The notes beneath the pieces were generated by a model that searched no databases, was not told the origin of the DNA, and saw nothing but the letters and a program-made list of their open reading frames with translations. From positions 3,038,001 to 3,102,000 of the forward strand of contig NZ_CP097384.1 of assembly GCF_024584705.1 (NCBI RefSeq): DNA of 64,000 nt. The letters are read 5' to 3'. The first letter of the stretch is position 1; every line of letters starts with the position of its first letter. Shown piece by piece: positions 35,556-44,334 of this stretch. The position numbers and the translations under genes were made by a program. This DNA comes from Blastopirellula sp. J2-11 (GTDB lineage: Bacteria; Planctomycetota; Planctomycetia; Pirellulales; Pirellulaceae).

Positions 35556-37171
35556 TATGGGGCAGATTCGGTCGGGTGCGCAAACCGGTCCGGTTGATTT
35601 TTCGATAGTGAAATCGATTGCGGTGTTCTCACCCGCCCTACGATTTTAGAGAGGCGGACCGGACCGGACCGTTGCTTTTTTTCTGGCGGGGTTGAATAGT
35701 CAATCCAGCGGTAGGTGGGGCGGCGTTCTGATTTTTGTGCGGCGGACCGGACCAGTCCGATTTTTCCGGACTCCAGCAAGCGATTCCATGTGGCCGCGAA
35801 GCGGGTTCCGTTGATGCCGCATTGATCGCGAATTCGCGATTTGGTCGCTTTCGTTTCCTCAACCTTAGTCATTGTCGCGCGAATTTTCGCTTGCAGCCGC
35901 TCCTCATGCGCGGCCGTTTCGCAGGCCTTCGTTTCCGCTTCGATCGCGTCGGCGTCGCGGAGCGTTACGCGCCAACTTCTTCCTTGCGGGGCCGCCAATT
36001 TTCCTTCGTCGATATCGACGCCCCAAACTCCTCCTTGCCCGGCGCAGCCGCCGCAGGTCAGACGCAACCGATGCAGACCGCCGCCAGGCGAATAATTTTC
36101 GCGGCGCTGAATCAACATCCATTGCCGCGCGAAATCGAGACATGCCGAAACATCGGTCGCCAGAGTCGCGCTGCGCGAGATCGCTTGGCGAGACTGACAA
36201 CACAAGATCGGCGTCGCGCCGGCCATGACGCAGCATTTGACCAGGTGTTGCAACTGCTCTGCCTGCGTCTGCTTGTCGGTCGAAGTCAGACGCAACGCGT
36301 CGATCACAATCACTTCCAGTTGATGACGGCGGATCCACGCCCGCAGATGCTCCAAGTGCTTCGAATCGGCAGGGTTGGCGACCGCCAGAGACCAGATCAG
36401 ATTCGGCAAATTGGCTGGGTCAACTTCGCTGGATTCGCTCCAGCGCCGCGCCAGATCGGCCAGCGCTTGCCGCTCGTCATGACGGCTGACATAGCCGACG
36501 CGAAACGGGCGATCGACGGCGATCTGCCCTAAAAACTTGCCGCCGCTCGCCAGCGCCGCGCACAAGTCGACGGCGATCGAAGACTTCATGCTTTTGCTCG
36601 GCCCGACGATCACGGCCGGCTCCTGTCGCACGAACATCCCCGGCAACAGCCACTCGAGCGGCTCTTGCTGCGCGATCAATTGATCGGTGGTCAGATCGAG
36701 AAACGGATTGCCGCCGCCGGCGATGTCGAGCCGAACGAGTTGGCTCTCCGGCGCCAATTGGAACGCCGCCTGATGGGCCTCAAAACGTTTGTGCAAGGTC
36801 GCCGCGTAGTCTTCAAATTTTTTGATTTCGCCGCGGCAATACAAAACGTCGCACAGCATTTCGATCGCGCTCTCTTCGTTATATCCGGCCGCCGCCAACC
36901 GCTTGAAGAGCTCTGGCAGGTCGTTGCAACGGATCCCTTGGGCCCGCATTTCCAGCATCGCGCTGCTGATGTCGTAATGCGACTGATGTTCAAAATATTC
37001 ATGCCGCACCGGGCAAGTCGAAAACAGATCAGGCCGCATCAAAACCACGGCCAGCCAACGCGCTTCGGCGATTTCGCCCCGCGTCAGATTGCGGGTTTCA
37101 AAGTCAACGTGCGGCGTTCTTTGATTCTCGGTCAAGTGGGCGATCAGCCGACGAAGTTGATGGAGCGACAT
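35555..37171 (-). CDS. RepA/DnaB-like helicase or primase-helicase
   Basis: 538 aa. The N-terminal ~130 residues match a DnaB-N-like helical domain (EIAEARWLAVVLMRPDLFST, DISSAMLEMRAQGIRCNDLP). Residues ~175-390 are a RecA-like AAA_25 core with Walker A GPSKSMKSSI, Walker B LEVIVIDALRLT and the motif PILCCQSRQ. The C-terminal ~150 residues are basic with a winged-helix-like segment (GINGTRFAATWNRLLESGKI). It resembles RepA-type hexameric helicases of plasmids, phages and integrated elements. ATG 37171 has GAGGAGG at 8-nt spacing, and the frame upstream encodes palindrome B. Palindromes lie at both sides, and GGACC repeats occupy its 3' end, encoding odd residues such as RSGPVRLSK. Confidence 0.75.
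   Translation of the reverse strand: MSLHQLRRLIAHLTENQRTPHVDFETRNLTRGEIAEARWLAVVLMRPDLFSTCPVRHEYFEHQSHYDISSAMLEMRAQGIRCNDLPELFKRLAAAGYNEESAIEMLCDVLYCRGEIKKFEDYAATLHKRFEAHQAAFQLAPESQLVRLDIAGGGNPFLDLTTDQLIAQQEPLEWLLPGMFVRQEPAVIVGPSKSMKSSIAVDLCAALASGGKFLGQIAVDRPFRVGYVSRHDERQALADLARRWSESSEVDPANLPNLIWSLAVANPADSKHLEHLRAWIRRHQLEVIVIDALRLTSTDKQTQAEQLQHLVKCCVMAGATPILCCQSRQAISRSATLATDVSACLDFARQWMLIQRRENYSPGGGLHRLRLTCGGCAGQGGVWGVDIDEGKLAAPQGRSWRVTLRDADAIEAETKACETAAHEERLQAKIRATMTKVEETKATKSRIRDQCGINGTRFAATWNRLLESGKIGLVRSAAQKSERRPTYRWIDYSTPPEKKQRSGPVRLSKIVGRVRTPQSISLSKNQPDRFAHPTESAP
35656..35682. repeat. GGACC pentamer repeat inside helicase 3' end
   Basis: GGACCGGACCGGACCG (35656-35671) then a T-run ending at 35682. 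A degenerate copy starts at 35744 (GGACCGGACCAGTCCG, then T5), and a partial one stands at 35584 (ACCGGTCCGG). All fall within the coding region's last 200 nt. Confidence 0.65.
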
Positions 37172-37243
37172 AAGAATTGCCTCCTCGCGAAAAGTGAAAA
37201 CTTCAAACTCGCGCAGCGAAAAACCGCCACGAAACCGACCGAT

Positions 37244-37287
37244 TGGGTAGTCGACCCCAGTTCCGTGCGCTTCGTCAAGAGACAATT
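37244..37287. repeat. Dispersed repeat shared with 4.46 kb
   Basis: TGGGTAGTCGACCCC, then GTGCGCTTCGTCAAGAGACA, aligns with 4463-4507. Here it lies between the helicase start and palindrome B. Confidence 0.6.
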
Positions 37288-37318
37288 TTTGCCAGAGCAA
37301 AAAGCCCGGCGCGGCCAG

Positions 37319-37394
37319 CCATAGTCGCCTTTCGCTCCGCGAAAGTAGCGTCTTAAGGATCGCGCTACTTTCGCGGAGCGAAAGGCGACTATGG
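37319..37394. repeat. Perfect 32-bp palindrome B upstream of helicase
   Basis: Arms 37319-37350 and 37363-37394 are exact complements (CCATAGTCGCCTTTCGCTCC, then GCGAAAGTAGCG) with a 12-nt loop. It differs from palindrome A by CTCCG against CTCCCG, and the change is mirrored in both arms of each copy. Confidence 0.88.
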
Positions 37395-37469
37395 GGGCTC
37401 CGATGGGCGAAACCAAGACCGTGCGTTATGACTTTTGCGGCAATTTTAAGAGAGGAGAGCATGCGCCGT

Positions 37470-38753
37470 TTATTCGGCTTGCTTCGTATTTCGCCGGTTT
37501 TTCCAATAGGCGGCTTGCAGGTAGAAGATCCCGCAACTGGAGACTTTTTCGCTATCGAGGCGCAGGATGGCTTCGGCTAGAAACGCTTGTTGTTGGGGAG
37601 GGAAACTTTCGCTGGGGGCAATTAACTGCGCTAACGCCGCCTCGCCGCTTTCGCGAATGCAGTACCAAACCTTGCGATAACGACCTGTCGAGGTAAGTCC
37701 TTCGCCGGTTCGCCAGTCGGTGCAAAGCATGGTTAGATCGAGCGTCTCGGCTCTTTGGTTCGCATGACGAGCGCGGTCAGCGCATCGCGCGGCGATCGAG
37801 GTCGAAATCTGCGTGATCGCCTCTTTCAGTTTGGCGTCTTGCTCCAAAACGTAAAGCAACTCGAGAGAAGCTTGCATTTGCAACAGAGCATAGGTCGGCG
37901 TGTGCTCTTCGATCGTGTGGGATTGCTCAATCGCCGGCCGCAGATACTTTTGATACTGGTCGTAGTATTCACGTTTTCCGGTGACATCCCAAGCCGCCGC
38001 ATAGATCATCGGCAGTCGCGCGACTTCGTGCCCTTTGACTTGCCACATCCGGCTATTGCCGCGCACCGCGCGAGAGCCATCAGCGCGGAGCGAATCATAG
38101 TTATTCGCTTCGATCACGGTCGCCGTCATGCGATCGGCGATGGCCGAGAGGATCTCGCCGATTTCCGTTCGCGCTGCTGGACTGCAAAGGGGGCTACGAG
38201 AATAAAGCCACATGCCGTGGACGGCATGCGTGTATTGGTCGCGCGAAGAACTGAGGTAGATTGACTTCAAGTCGTCGGCGCTGACGGCTCTGGCGACAAA
38301 TCCGGGAACGCCGTGCGCGGTCGCGGAAAGTTTGATTCCGGCAAACACATCTTTGGCGCAGCGGCGTAACTCTTCGTCGCCGGTCACCGCATATTTGTCG
38401 ACGATCAGCGACATCATGACTCCAGCTGAAATCATGCCGTCTTCCATGCCGGTGTCATAGCCGCAATCGTTGGGAAATTCTCGCTGGATCTCATCTAATG
38501 ACGGCAAGTGATCCAGTTCGTGACCGGGCTCATAGCTCGACAGATAATCATAGAAAAGGTGGGTTCGCGGCAAATAAAACCGCTCCCACGTGACGTCCCA
38601 CAGGCCCTCGATCCGATCCTTGACTGGGAGGGCGCTAAGGCGATCGCCGCTGGCTGCTTCCGCAGAAGAATGCTCTGGATTGGATTCGTCGGCCATCAGC
38701 AAACGAACCGAAAGACAGAAAACTAGCAGCAAGAGAATCTTAGCTCGTGACAT
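37470..38753 (-). CDS. Secreted protein of predicted alpha/alpha-barrel type
   Basis: 427 aa, family not recognised. Signal peptide ILLLLVFCLSVRLLMA, then a helical protein with Trp/Tyr-rich motifs (LWDVTWERFYLPRTHLFYDY, DTGMEDGMISAGVMMSLI, DQYTHAVHGMWLYSRSPL). The repeating helix pattern and acid/aromatic clusters resemble (alpha/alpha)6 glycosidase or lyase folds. ATG 38753 starts the signal peptide. Enzyme identity is not claimed; a polysaccharide-related role is a guess from fold resemblance. Confidence 0.65.
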   Translation of the reverse strand: MSRAKILLLLVFCLSVRLLMADESNPEHSSAEAASGDRLSALPVKDRIEGLWDVTWERFYLPRTHLFYDYLSSYEPGHELDHLPSLDEIQREFPNDCGYDTGMEDGMISAGVMMSLIVDKYAVTGDEELRRCAKDVFAGIKLSATAHGVPGFVARAVSADDLKSIYLSSSRDQYTHAVHGMWLYSRSPLCSPAARTEIGEILSAIADRMTATVIEANNYDSLRADGSRAVRGNSRMWQVKGHEVARLPMIYAAAWDVTGKREYYDQYQKYLRPAIEQSHTIEEHTPTYALLQMQASLELLYVLEQDAKLKEAITQISTSIAARCADRARHANQRAETLDLTMLCTDWRTGEGLTSTGRYRKVWYCIRESGEAALAQLIAPSESFPPQQQAFLAEAILRLDSEKVSSCGIFYLQAAYWKNRRNTKQAE

Positions 38754-39561
38754 GGCGATAAATATCGAAGCGTGGAAGTAGAAGTTGGTGGGAATGGGCA
38801 AGGTCTCGCAGTGACAATGACGCACTTTCCTACGTCGAATCGACTAGGAACGAGTCCGCATGAATGATAGTCCAACCAGGTAGGCAGGGCAACGCGATCT
38901 CAAGCGGCGGCGGCAAGGCATACATTCGATGTTAGGTGAGTATAAGTACTCGCACGTCGAATGAAGCGAGAAAGTCAAAGGTGTATCGATAGAAAATAAC
39001 CCATGGGAAATTTATTGACGGTATCGGGGGCCCTCTGTATACTGCGGAATCGATGTTTGCTGTAATGAATGCAGCTGCGTTTTTTGTTGCAGATGTGATC
39101 GTTTATTGCCTTGCATCAATGGTTTGTTGACGCCGTCAGGTGTTGTAGCCAAAGTCTGGTTTACTGTTGTCTTGAAGTGATGAATTGCTTGCAGTTCGAG
39201 CTGTCGAAGCCAGACTGGTTAGCCCTTTCGCGACTGCAGTCCCTTGCTTTGAGTGGCAATCATTCACAAAGCTCAGGTTGAGTGGGCCATTTTTTTCGCG
39301 TTGTAAATCCATTGCCGAACAGGTCACGCCTTGGGTTGCTCGACGGACCATTGCTGGCGTTTTCATCACAGCTGAATTTCAGGCGAAAGAATCGCGACAT
39401 CGGTTGGTGGATTCTAGGCGTCAGAGATGCAAAGAAATTCATAAGTACATAGATGAGTATCATTGTGAGTCGTGTGACTTTGATGTTCCTGGTTGTAAGA
39501 TAATTTTGTATGTATATATTGTTGTTGTCATTATTGTCGTAATTCGTCTTGAGGAAAAATT
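38754..39561. other. Long intergenic region before DUF1559 gene
   Basis: About 800 nt, GC falling towards the right. No credible gene or RNA found; the small frames have no motif. The last 70 nt carry a promoter-like sequence (39493-39520) and the SD GAGGAAAAAT of the DUF1559 gene. Confidence 0.5.
39493..39520 (+). promoter_or_regulatory. Candidate promoter of DUF1559 cassette II
   Basis: TTGTAA (39493-39498), a 16-nt spacer and TATATT (39515-39520), ~40 nt before the ATG at 39562. Pattern-based only. Confidence 0.35.
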
Positions 39562-40584
39562 ATGCAGTCACCTACTCGATCCGCCCGAGGTTTTACCTTG
39601 GTGGAATTGTTGGTTGTCATCGCCATTATCGGCGTGTTGATCGCGCTCTTGTTACCAGCCGTTCAGCAAGCGCGTGAAGCGGCGCGACGCATGCAGTGCT
39701 CCAACAACTTGAAGCAATTGGGGTTGGGCGTTCACAACTGGCACGACACGTTTGGCAAACTTCCACCGCTGGTGCTGAATTCTGGCCGTGCGAGCTTTTT
39801 CGTACAGATTTTGCCACAAATGGAGCAACGGGCCGCGTTTGACATGCTGAACGGCGGAAATGCAGATTCGGCGAATCCGACGCACATGGGCGATGAGATG
39901 GAGACCAATTGGGATCGTCTGAATGATACGGAGAAAGAGGGCTTAGCGAACATTAACTATATGACTTGCCCGTCTCGCCGCTCTTCGAGTGAAGCAATTC
40001 GCCCGAGCGGCGCCGCGCGGGGCCCGCTGGGCGACTACGCCGCTGTCGCAATTGGATTGGATGTTTACTCGACATCCACGCTGACCGACTCGTTGTGGTG
40101 GCAGCATCATGATGCGGCCGACTCGGCGAGCGCCAACCGTCTGAAGTCGGCTTTGATTGTCGCCAAGCCTGGCCCGTCGTCGGTAGCGGCCCCTGAGCGT
40201 TGGGCCCAAGGAACCTCGAGAAATTCGTTCGCCAATATTACGGATGGACTCAGCAATACGGCGATCGTCGGTGAGAAGCATGTTGCGGCCAAAGAAATCG
40301 GCAAGTGCTGCAGCGGCAACGACAATTCGGATGGAAGCTGGTTGTTTAACAGCCATACAGGACGCGAGTACAACGTAGCTCGTAACCTGCGTGCTCGTAT
40401 GGGACGCGGACCCAATGACATTGACGTTCGCCCCAGTATCTTGATTGGATTCGGCAGTTGGCACCCCGGCATCAGTCAGTTTCTACTTGCAGATGGATCG
40501 GTTACCAACCTTTCCAATACGACGCCAGAGCTGGTGCGTCGCCAGTACGGCCACATTAGCGACGGCACGGTCATCTCCGAGTAA
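39562..40584 (+). CDS. DUF1559 protein with prepilin-like N-terminus (cassette II)
   Basis: 340 aa. A short leader (MQSPTRSAR) then [54 protein letters not shown], and a C-terminal [36 protein letters not shown] replaces the usual LCPSD block. Pseudopilin-like family, role unknown. ATG 39562 follows GAGGAAAAAT. A hairpin (40638-40667) and then a lipoprotein gene (40747) follow. Confidence 0.92.
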   Translation: MQSPTRSARGFTLVELLVVIAIIGVLIALLLPAVQQAREAARRMQCSNNLKQLGLGVHNWHDTFGKLPPLVLNSGRASFFVQILPQMEQRAAFDMLNGGNADSANPTHMGDEMETNWDRLNDTEKEGLANINYMTCPSRRSSSEAIRPSGAARGPLGDYAAVAIGLDVYSTSTLTDSLWWQHHDAADSASANRLKSALIVAKPGPSSVAAPERWAQGTSRNSFANITDGLSNTAIVGEKHVAAKEIGKCCSGNDNSDGSWLFNSHTGREYNVARNLRARMGRGPNDIDVRPSILIGFGSWHPGISQFLLADGSVTNLSNTTPELVRRQYGHISDGTVISE

Positions 40585-40637
40585 CTCTCCTTTCCCTCTT
40601 ACTGCTGGGACTTGGACTGGGGTGAAGGCAAACCCGA

Positions 40638-40667
40638 ACGCCAGAACCGTTTGCACGGTTCTGGCGT
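40638..40667. terminator. Perfect 13-bp hairpin after DUF1559 gene
   Basis: ACGCCAGAACCGT (40638-40650) and ACGGTTCTGGCGT (40655-40667) with a TTGC loop. No T-run, so it may be a processing or stabilising element, or an attenuator between the DUF1559 gene and its lipoprotein partner, instead of a full terminator. Confidence 0.5.
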
Positions 40668-40746
40668 GACGACGTTAGGTTGGTCGCAATGTGCCGAGCG
40701 TTGAATGATTGTTTCGGCGGCGGCATTCTGAAACTGGGAGAGTCAA

Positions 40747-41136
40747 GTGAAACGTATTGATCTGGCGATATTATGTGCGGCGGTTTTCGTGTTGCCCCTG
40801 GTCGTAGGCTGTTGGAGCAATTACGAAAACACCGTAACGGCGACGGTAACTTATGAAGATGGAGCGCCGGTGCCCACCGGCACGGTGAGTTTCACCAAGA
40901 ATAATTTCGAGACGTTCGGCAAAATTGAGAATGGTCGCGTCAATATCGGAAACATGGATGGAGGGGTTCCCGACGGAACCTACAAAATCGCTGTGCGCGC
41001 GTTCGTGCAAAAGTCCGAAACGGACTTTACGTTAGAGTCGATCGTCGCACGCAAATTCGAGGATCCAGAAACCTCCGGAATCGTCATCGAAGTCCAAGGT
41101 AATAAGAGCATCGAGATTGTCGTCGCGAGACCGTAG
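40747..41136 (+). CDS. Transthyretin-like lipoprotein (cassette II)
   Basis: 129 aa. GTG start with GGGAGAG upstream. Lipoprotein signal AAVFVLPLVVGC. Mature domain: VTATVTYEDGAPVPTGTVSF and DGGVPDGTYKIAVRAFV, a single beta-sandwich of the carboxypeptidase-regulatory type, shorter than the other three partners. Function unknown. Convergent with the lipoprotein gene of cassette III. Confidence 0.75.
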   Translation: MKRIDLAILCAAVFVLPLVVGCWSNYENTVTATVTYEDGAPVPTGTVSFTKNNFETFGKIENGRVNIGNMDGGVPDGTYKIAVRAFVQKSETDFTLESIVARKFEDPETSGIVIEVQGNKSIEIVVARP

Positions 41137-41163
41137 TCGCTGACGACTTCCAATCACGCTGTT

Positions 41164-41697
41164 TTAGGATTTGGAACCCAGGTCTAATTTATACGGTTCC
41201 ATCCCTTCTCCTACTTCGACGATCAAGGGAGACGTCGTCTCTGACCTGTAGACGGCAGGGATGCGTTCTTTGGCTGCCTTGCGGCGGACAGGCTGAATCA
41301 TGCTGATCGCAGCAGGAGGCCCGATCCCTTCGATCGATTCGCCTTGGATCGATTCCAGGGGAAGCGATCCTTCTGAATTGGCGGCATGGATAGGAAACAT
41401 CGGCTCTTGGACAATCACGTGATAGCGTCCAGGCTGACAGCCGCGGTAGTCGCGCACCGCGCCGGGAACGATTGTCAGCAAGTTGAACTTTCCTTCCGCA
41501 TCGGTGTTGCCGGAGGCGCCTTGTCCGTCTGTTCCATCGACGGGGTAAAAGGTAATGCTCTTGAAGGGAAGCGGTTTCCCATCCAGCGTCAGTATTCCCT
41601 GGGCTGGAAATCGCGCTGGGCCTGGATCGCTGCAACCGACGGCGCCGATTGCGATCAAGACAAAGGTTATTTTCGATAGCTGGATCATCAGACTCAT
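41164..41697 (-). CDS. Transthyretin-like lipoprotein (cassette III)
   Basis: 177 aa. Signal TFVLIAIGAVGCSDPG with a lipobox Cys. Body: AQGILTLDGKPLPFKSITFY, GNTDAEGKFNLLTIVPGA and YHVIVQEPMF, the beta-sandwich seen in the partner proteins. It continues with a longer C-terminal part ending MEPYKLDLGSKS. ATG 41697 or 41688 are both possible; AGGA spacing suits 41688 better. It follows the DUF1559 gene at 42149-43252, with a palindromic region between. Confidence 0.72.
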   Translation of the reverse strand: MSLMIQLSKITFVLIAIGAVGCSDPGPARFPAQGILTLDGKPLPFKSITFYPVDGTDGQGASGNTDAEGKFNLLTIVPGAVRDYRGCQPGRYHVIVQEPMFPIHAANSEGSLPLESIQGESIEGIGPPAAISMIQPVRRKAAKERIPAVYRSETTSPLIVEVGEGMEPYKLDLGSKS

Positions 41698-41780
41698 CCT
41701 GTATTTTGATAAATAATCGCACTGATCATGCGCGACTTGAAAATATGGAATGTTAAGCCACCTTTTCTTCGTAGCCCGAC

Positions 41781-42011
41781 GCGCGAGTTTTGAAGTTGCG
41801 CTATTTCGAATCAATCGAACGCTAGCCCGCCAGCGCAAGCGAGGGAATACGGCTCGCCACTTCAATCCGGGTTAGGATCGCCAACTCTATTCCCTCGCTG
41901 GCGCTGGCGGGCTAGTGTGACGATTTTCGGTGGATTCGGCCCCTGTTTGATCGTGCTTCACCCGTGTTCAACACTTCCTGAATTGCTAAATAGCGCAACC
42001 TCAATACGCGC
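41781..42011. repeat. Nested inverted-repeat element
   Basis: Outer arms 41781-41806 and 41988-42011 (GTTGCGCTATTT and its complement with imperfect flanks) enclose inner arms 41822-41849 and 41888-41915. The inner arms pair at 27 of 28 bases (CTAGCCCGCCAGCGC plus GAGGGAATA). About 230 bp, no gene; it looks like a non-autonomous palindromic (MITE-like) element. Confidence 0.65.
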
Positions 42012-42037
42012 GAGCGAGGGAAACGCGTTTGGATAAA

Positions 42038-42129
42038 ATGCCGAATGTCTAAATCCTAATGTCTAATGAAGACCGAACGGCCGAGTCGTTTCTTCCTTCA
42101 TTAGACATTCGTCCTTCGACATTAGGCAT
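42038..42129. repeat. Inverted repeat with a solo copy at 4.29 kb
   Basis: Arms 42038-42071 and 42096-42129 are about 34 nt each, with several mismatches; the right arm reads CTTCATTAGACATTCGTCC then TTCGACATTAGGCAT. It ends 20 nt from the DUF1559 stop at 42149. One arm recurs at 4286-4316. Confidence 0.6.
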
Positions 42130-42148
42130 TCTAGTTGAGATGCATGTG

Positions 42149-43252
42149 CTAACGAAGCGAGACTACTTTTCCATCCGCCATCGTGGTCAGATTTAGCAAG
42201 GTTGGCTTATCGATGGTCTCTGCGATGAATTGAACCGATCCGTCCCCCATGACAAAGTGACAACCGCCGGGATGCAAACTGGCGGCTGCGACCCACCAAC
42301 TACGTGCGCGACCACGAATGGGAGTGAAGGGAGGATTTTCCCAAGTTACATGAGCCCACGGTTGATGCCAGACGTTGATGCCGCCATAGGTCGCATCGCG
42401 ATGGGGATCAATGCCGGTCATGGTCCAGCCGCGATAAGCCCAAGCAAACGCACCGCCGTTGACGTGATACTTGGTGGTCTCTCCTAGCATGAATGTGTTG
42501 GACAGGCCATCCACAACTTCGGCCAGACGCGTATTGACGTCGGATCCAAACATTCGTTTCGTTTCGGCAGACGCCTTCACGTAGGCATTGCAATCATAGA
42601 GTTCCGGAATGCAGGAAACGATGAATTCATAATTGGTCGCGGCGCCGGAATAAGATCCGCCTGGGCCATAGGCGGATCCCGCACATCTCCCTTTGACCGG
42701 ATTGTTGTCGGAAACGCAGAGGAACGCTTCTAGTTCCGTTTCGGCTAGTGCGGCGTTTCCATTGGTGACTGGGTCACCCACGATTGTGCCGCCGAGCGCA
42801 TATTGGTGAGTCGTCGAGATCGCGTAGGCTTCTTTGTGGTTGAATTGGTCGTACAGGTTTTGTTGCTCGATATAGGGAAGCAGCGACACAAGCCCATTGG
42901 CGTTTTTGATCTCGCCGTTCACAGGCCCCAGATCGTCACATCCACCGTAGCCGCGACTTGACGCTGGGAGTGCGCTATGGGTCGAAACATAGTTATGTAC
43001 GGCCAGGCCCAACTGTTTCATTTTGTTGCTGCAGTCCATGCGTCGCGCCGCTTCGCGGGCTTGTTGCACCGCCGGCAGCAACAGTGCGATCAACACGCCG
43101 ATGATGGCGATCACCACGAGCAATTCGACCAAGGTAAAGCCGGGCCGGATTGGGAGAGTTTGCCGAGAAAGTTTCGGGATGGAAGGTGGTGATTGAACAG
43201 CCAGCCGAACGCGAGAAGAACCAGCGAGAAGGAGTCGATAAGAGCGAGCCAT
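42149..43252 (-). CDS. DUF1559 protein with long leader (cassette III)
   Basis: 367 aa. [20 protein letters not shown] begins only after about 37 leader residues (MARSYRLLLAGSSR and onward), much longer than in cassettes I and II. A later start cannot be excluded. Body: [56 protein letters not shown] and GGCHFVMGDGSVQFIAETID. ATG 43252 has GGAG upstream. The gene has a near-identical leader and promoter region in cassette IV (45396), showing recent duplication. Confidence 0.9.
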   Translation of the reverse strand: MARSYRLLLAGSSRVRLAVQSPPSIPKLSRQTLPIRPGFTLVELLVVIAIIGVLIALLLPAVQQAREAARRMDCSNKMKQLGLAVHNYVSTHSALPASSRGYGGCDDLGPVNGEIKNANGLVSLLPYIEQQNLYDQFNHKEAYAISTTHQYALGGTIVGDPVTNGNAALAETELEAFLCVSDNNPVKGRCAGSAYGPGGSYSGAATNYEFIVSCIPELYDCNAYVKASAETKRMFGSDVNTRLAEVVDGLSNTFMLGETTKYHVNGGAFAWAYRGWTMTGIDPHRDATYGGINVWHQPWAHVTWENPPFTPIRGRARSWWVAAASLHPGGCHFVMGDGSVQFIAETIDKPTLLNLTTMADGKVVSLR

Positions 43253-43831
43253 GAGAGGAAATCTCCGAATGATATTACGGGATATTACCGCGAGTAACGC
43301 AACCATCCGCCAGGATCACAAGATCGAGTCTATCGCTTTTTGACACAAAATCGACACTTCATTTGATACAATAATTTGAAATGGCAGCTTGCAATAGATG
43401 CAATCGATGGGGTGAAGCGAGCGAATGTCGATGATCCACGCAATATCACTGCACTAACTGGAATTCTCTTCCCAGAAGCGGCCGATCGCGCGAATGCCGG
43501 CAGCCCCGGGTGTCGAGAAATAAAGAGAGACGCAGTGCGAGTAAAACCGCAGAACATGGATTTCAGAGCTGAATCAGCAAGAGCTGGGGCTCGCTTTCAC
43601 TCTAGATGGGCTGCCTTGGTTGGCGGTGCGACGACAGGCGCCCAGCGCTTTCATTCCAGGCAGAGCTTGTCTGCGATGGGACTGCCGATCGCCGCTGAAA
43701 AATTATCCGAACAGTCGGAGACCTTCTACGAGACGCACGATAAAGCCGGATGGACCCCAAAAAAGAGATTTGCAAAGCAGGATTCGCAAGCCTCTCTGTG
43801 AAAGATCGGAGGATTACCGGAGGGCTTTCCC
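43253..43831. other. Intergenic region with duplicated leader
   Basis: About 580 nt. The first ~150 nt (43253-43400) nearly match 45397-45545 upstream of cassette IV and contain the candidate promoter. The remainder has an open plus-strand frame (43376-43801) without motif or SD, which I regard as chance. Confidence 0.55.
43366..43394 (-). promoter_or_regulatory. Candidate promoter of DUF1559 cassette III
   Basis: On the minus strand TTGCAA (43394-43389), a 17-nt spacer and TTGTAT (43371-43366). It lies in the conserved block shared with 45510-45538, about 110 nt upstream of the ATG. Conservation in both copies strengthens it somewhat. Confidence 0.4.
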
Positions 43832-44293
43832 CTACTTTTTCGTAGTCAGCTTCAATTCCACAGGTTGTCCCGAAGCCACAGTCGCTCTCAATGCAGACTG
43901 TTCCTGGCTTGAGTATCTGGAAGGGAGTGATTCCCTGGCCGGCGATTCGATGGGAGGCGTGGTGTCATTTTCCGGAACCGGGGCCCCATCGGGCATCAGA
44001 CGATAGCTTACCGCCACTCGGTAGTCGCCTGCCGGCAAACCCTGACCTCCCCGGTAATAAACAATTTCGAACTCGCCTTCTTCTCGGGTTCGACCTTTTC
44101 CCCCGATACCCGGCGTGTCATTGATCGGCAGAAAATAAACGTCGGCATTCACCAGCGGCTTATCATCCAACATCACCATTCCAGTAGCGGGCGTTAGTTC
44201 AGGGCCTTCCTCACTGGATCCACAACCGGCACAAACTCCACTTATCAGTAGGACGATCGCGATCATTGACAGCCGGAACTCGATAGCACTCAT
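43832..44293 (-). CDS. Transthyretin-like lipoprotein (cassette IV)
   Basis: 153 aa. Signal peptide SMIAIVLLISGVCAGC with lipobox AGC. Body: TGMVMLDDKPLVNADVYFLP, EEGEFEIVYYRGGQGLPAGD, YRVAVSYRLMP and a C-terminal KLTTKK. The family is shared with the partners of cassettes I-III. ATG 44293 is preceded by GAGG at 7 nt; an earlier TTG frame start lacks an SD. Located 41 nt after the DUF1559 stop, so certainly close enough to be co-transcribed. Confidence 0.78.
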   Translation of the reverse strand: MSAIEFRLSMIAIVLLISGVCAGCGSSEEGPELTPATGMVMLDDKPLVNADVYFLPINDTPGIGGKGRTREEGEFEIVYYRGGQGLPAGDYRVAVSYRLMPDGAPVPENDTTPPIESPARESLPSRYSSQEQSALRATVASGQPVELKLTTKK

Positions 44294-44334
44294 GGACAAC
44301 CTCAAATAAAGAGAACAGAAAAGTATCAGCAGGC

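Noticed and set aside
35398-35770. GGACC repeats considered as a CRISPR array
   Set aside because: Unit length is 5 bp, without spacers or cas genes.
43376-43801. Plus-strand 141-codon frame between cassettes
   Set aside because: No SD, no motif, and it overlaps the duplicated promoter block of cassette III.
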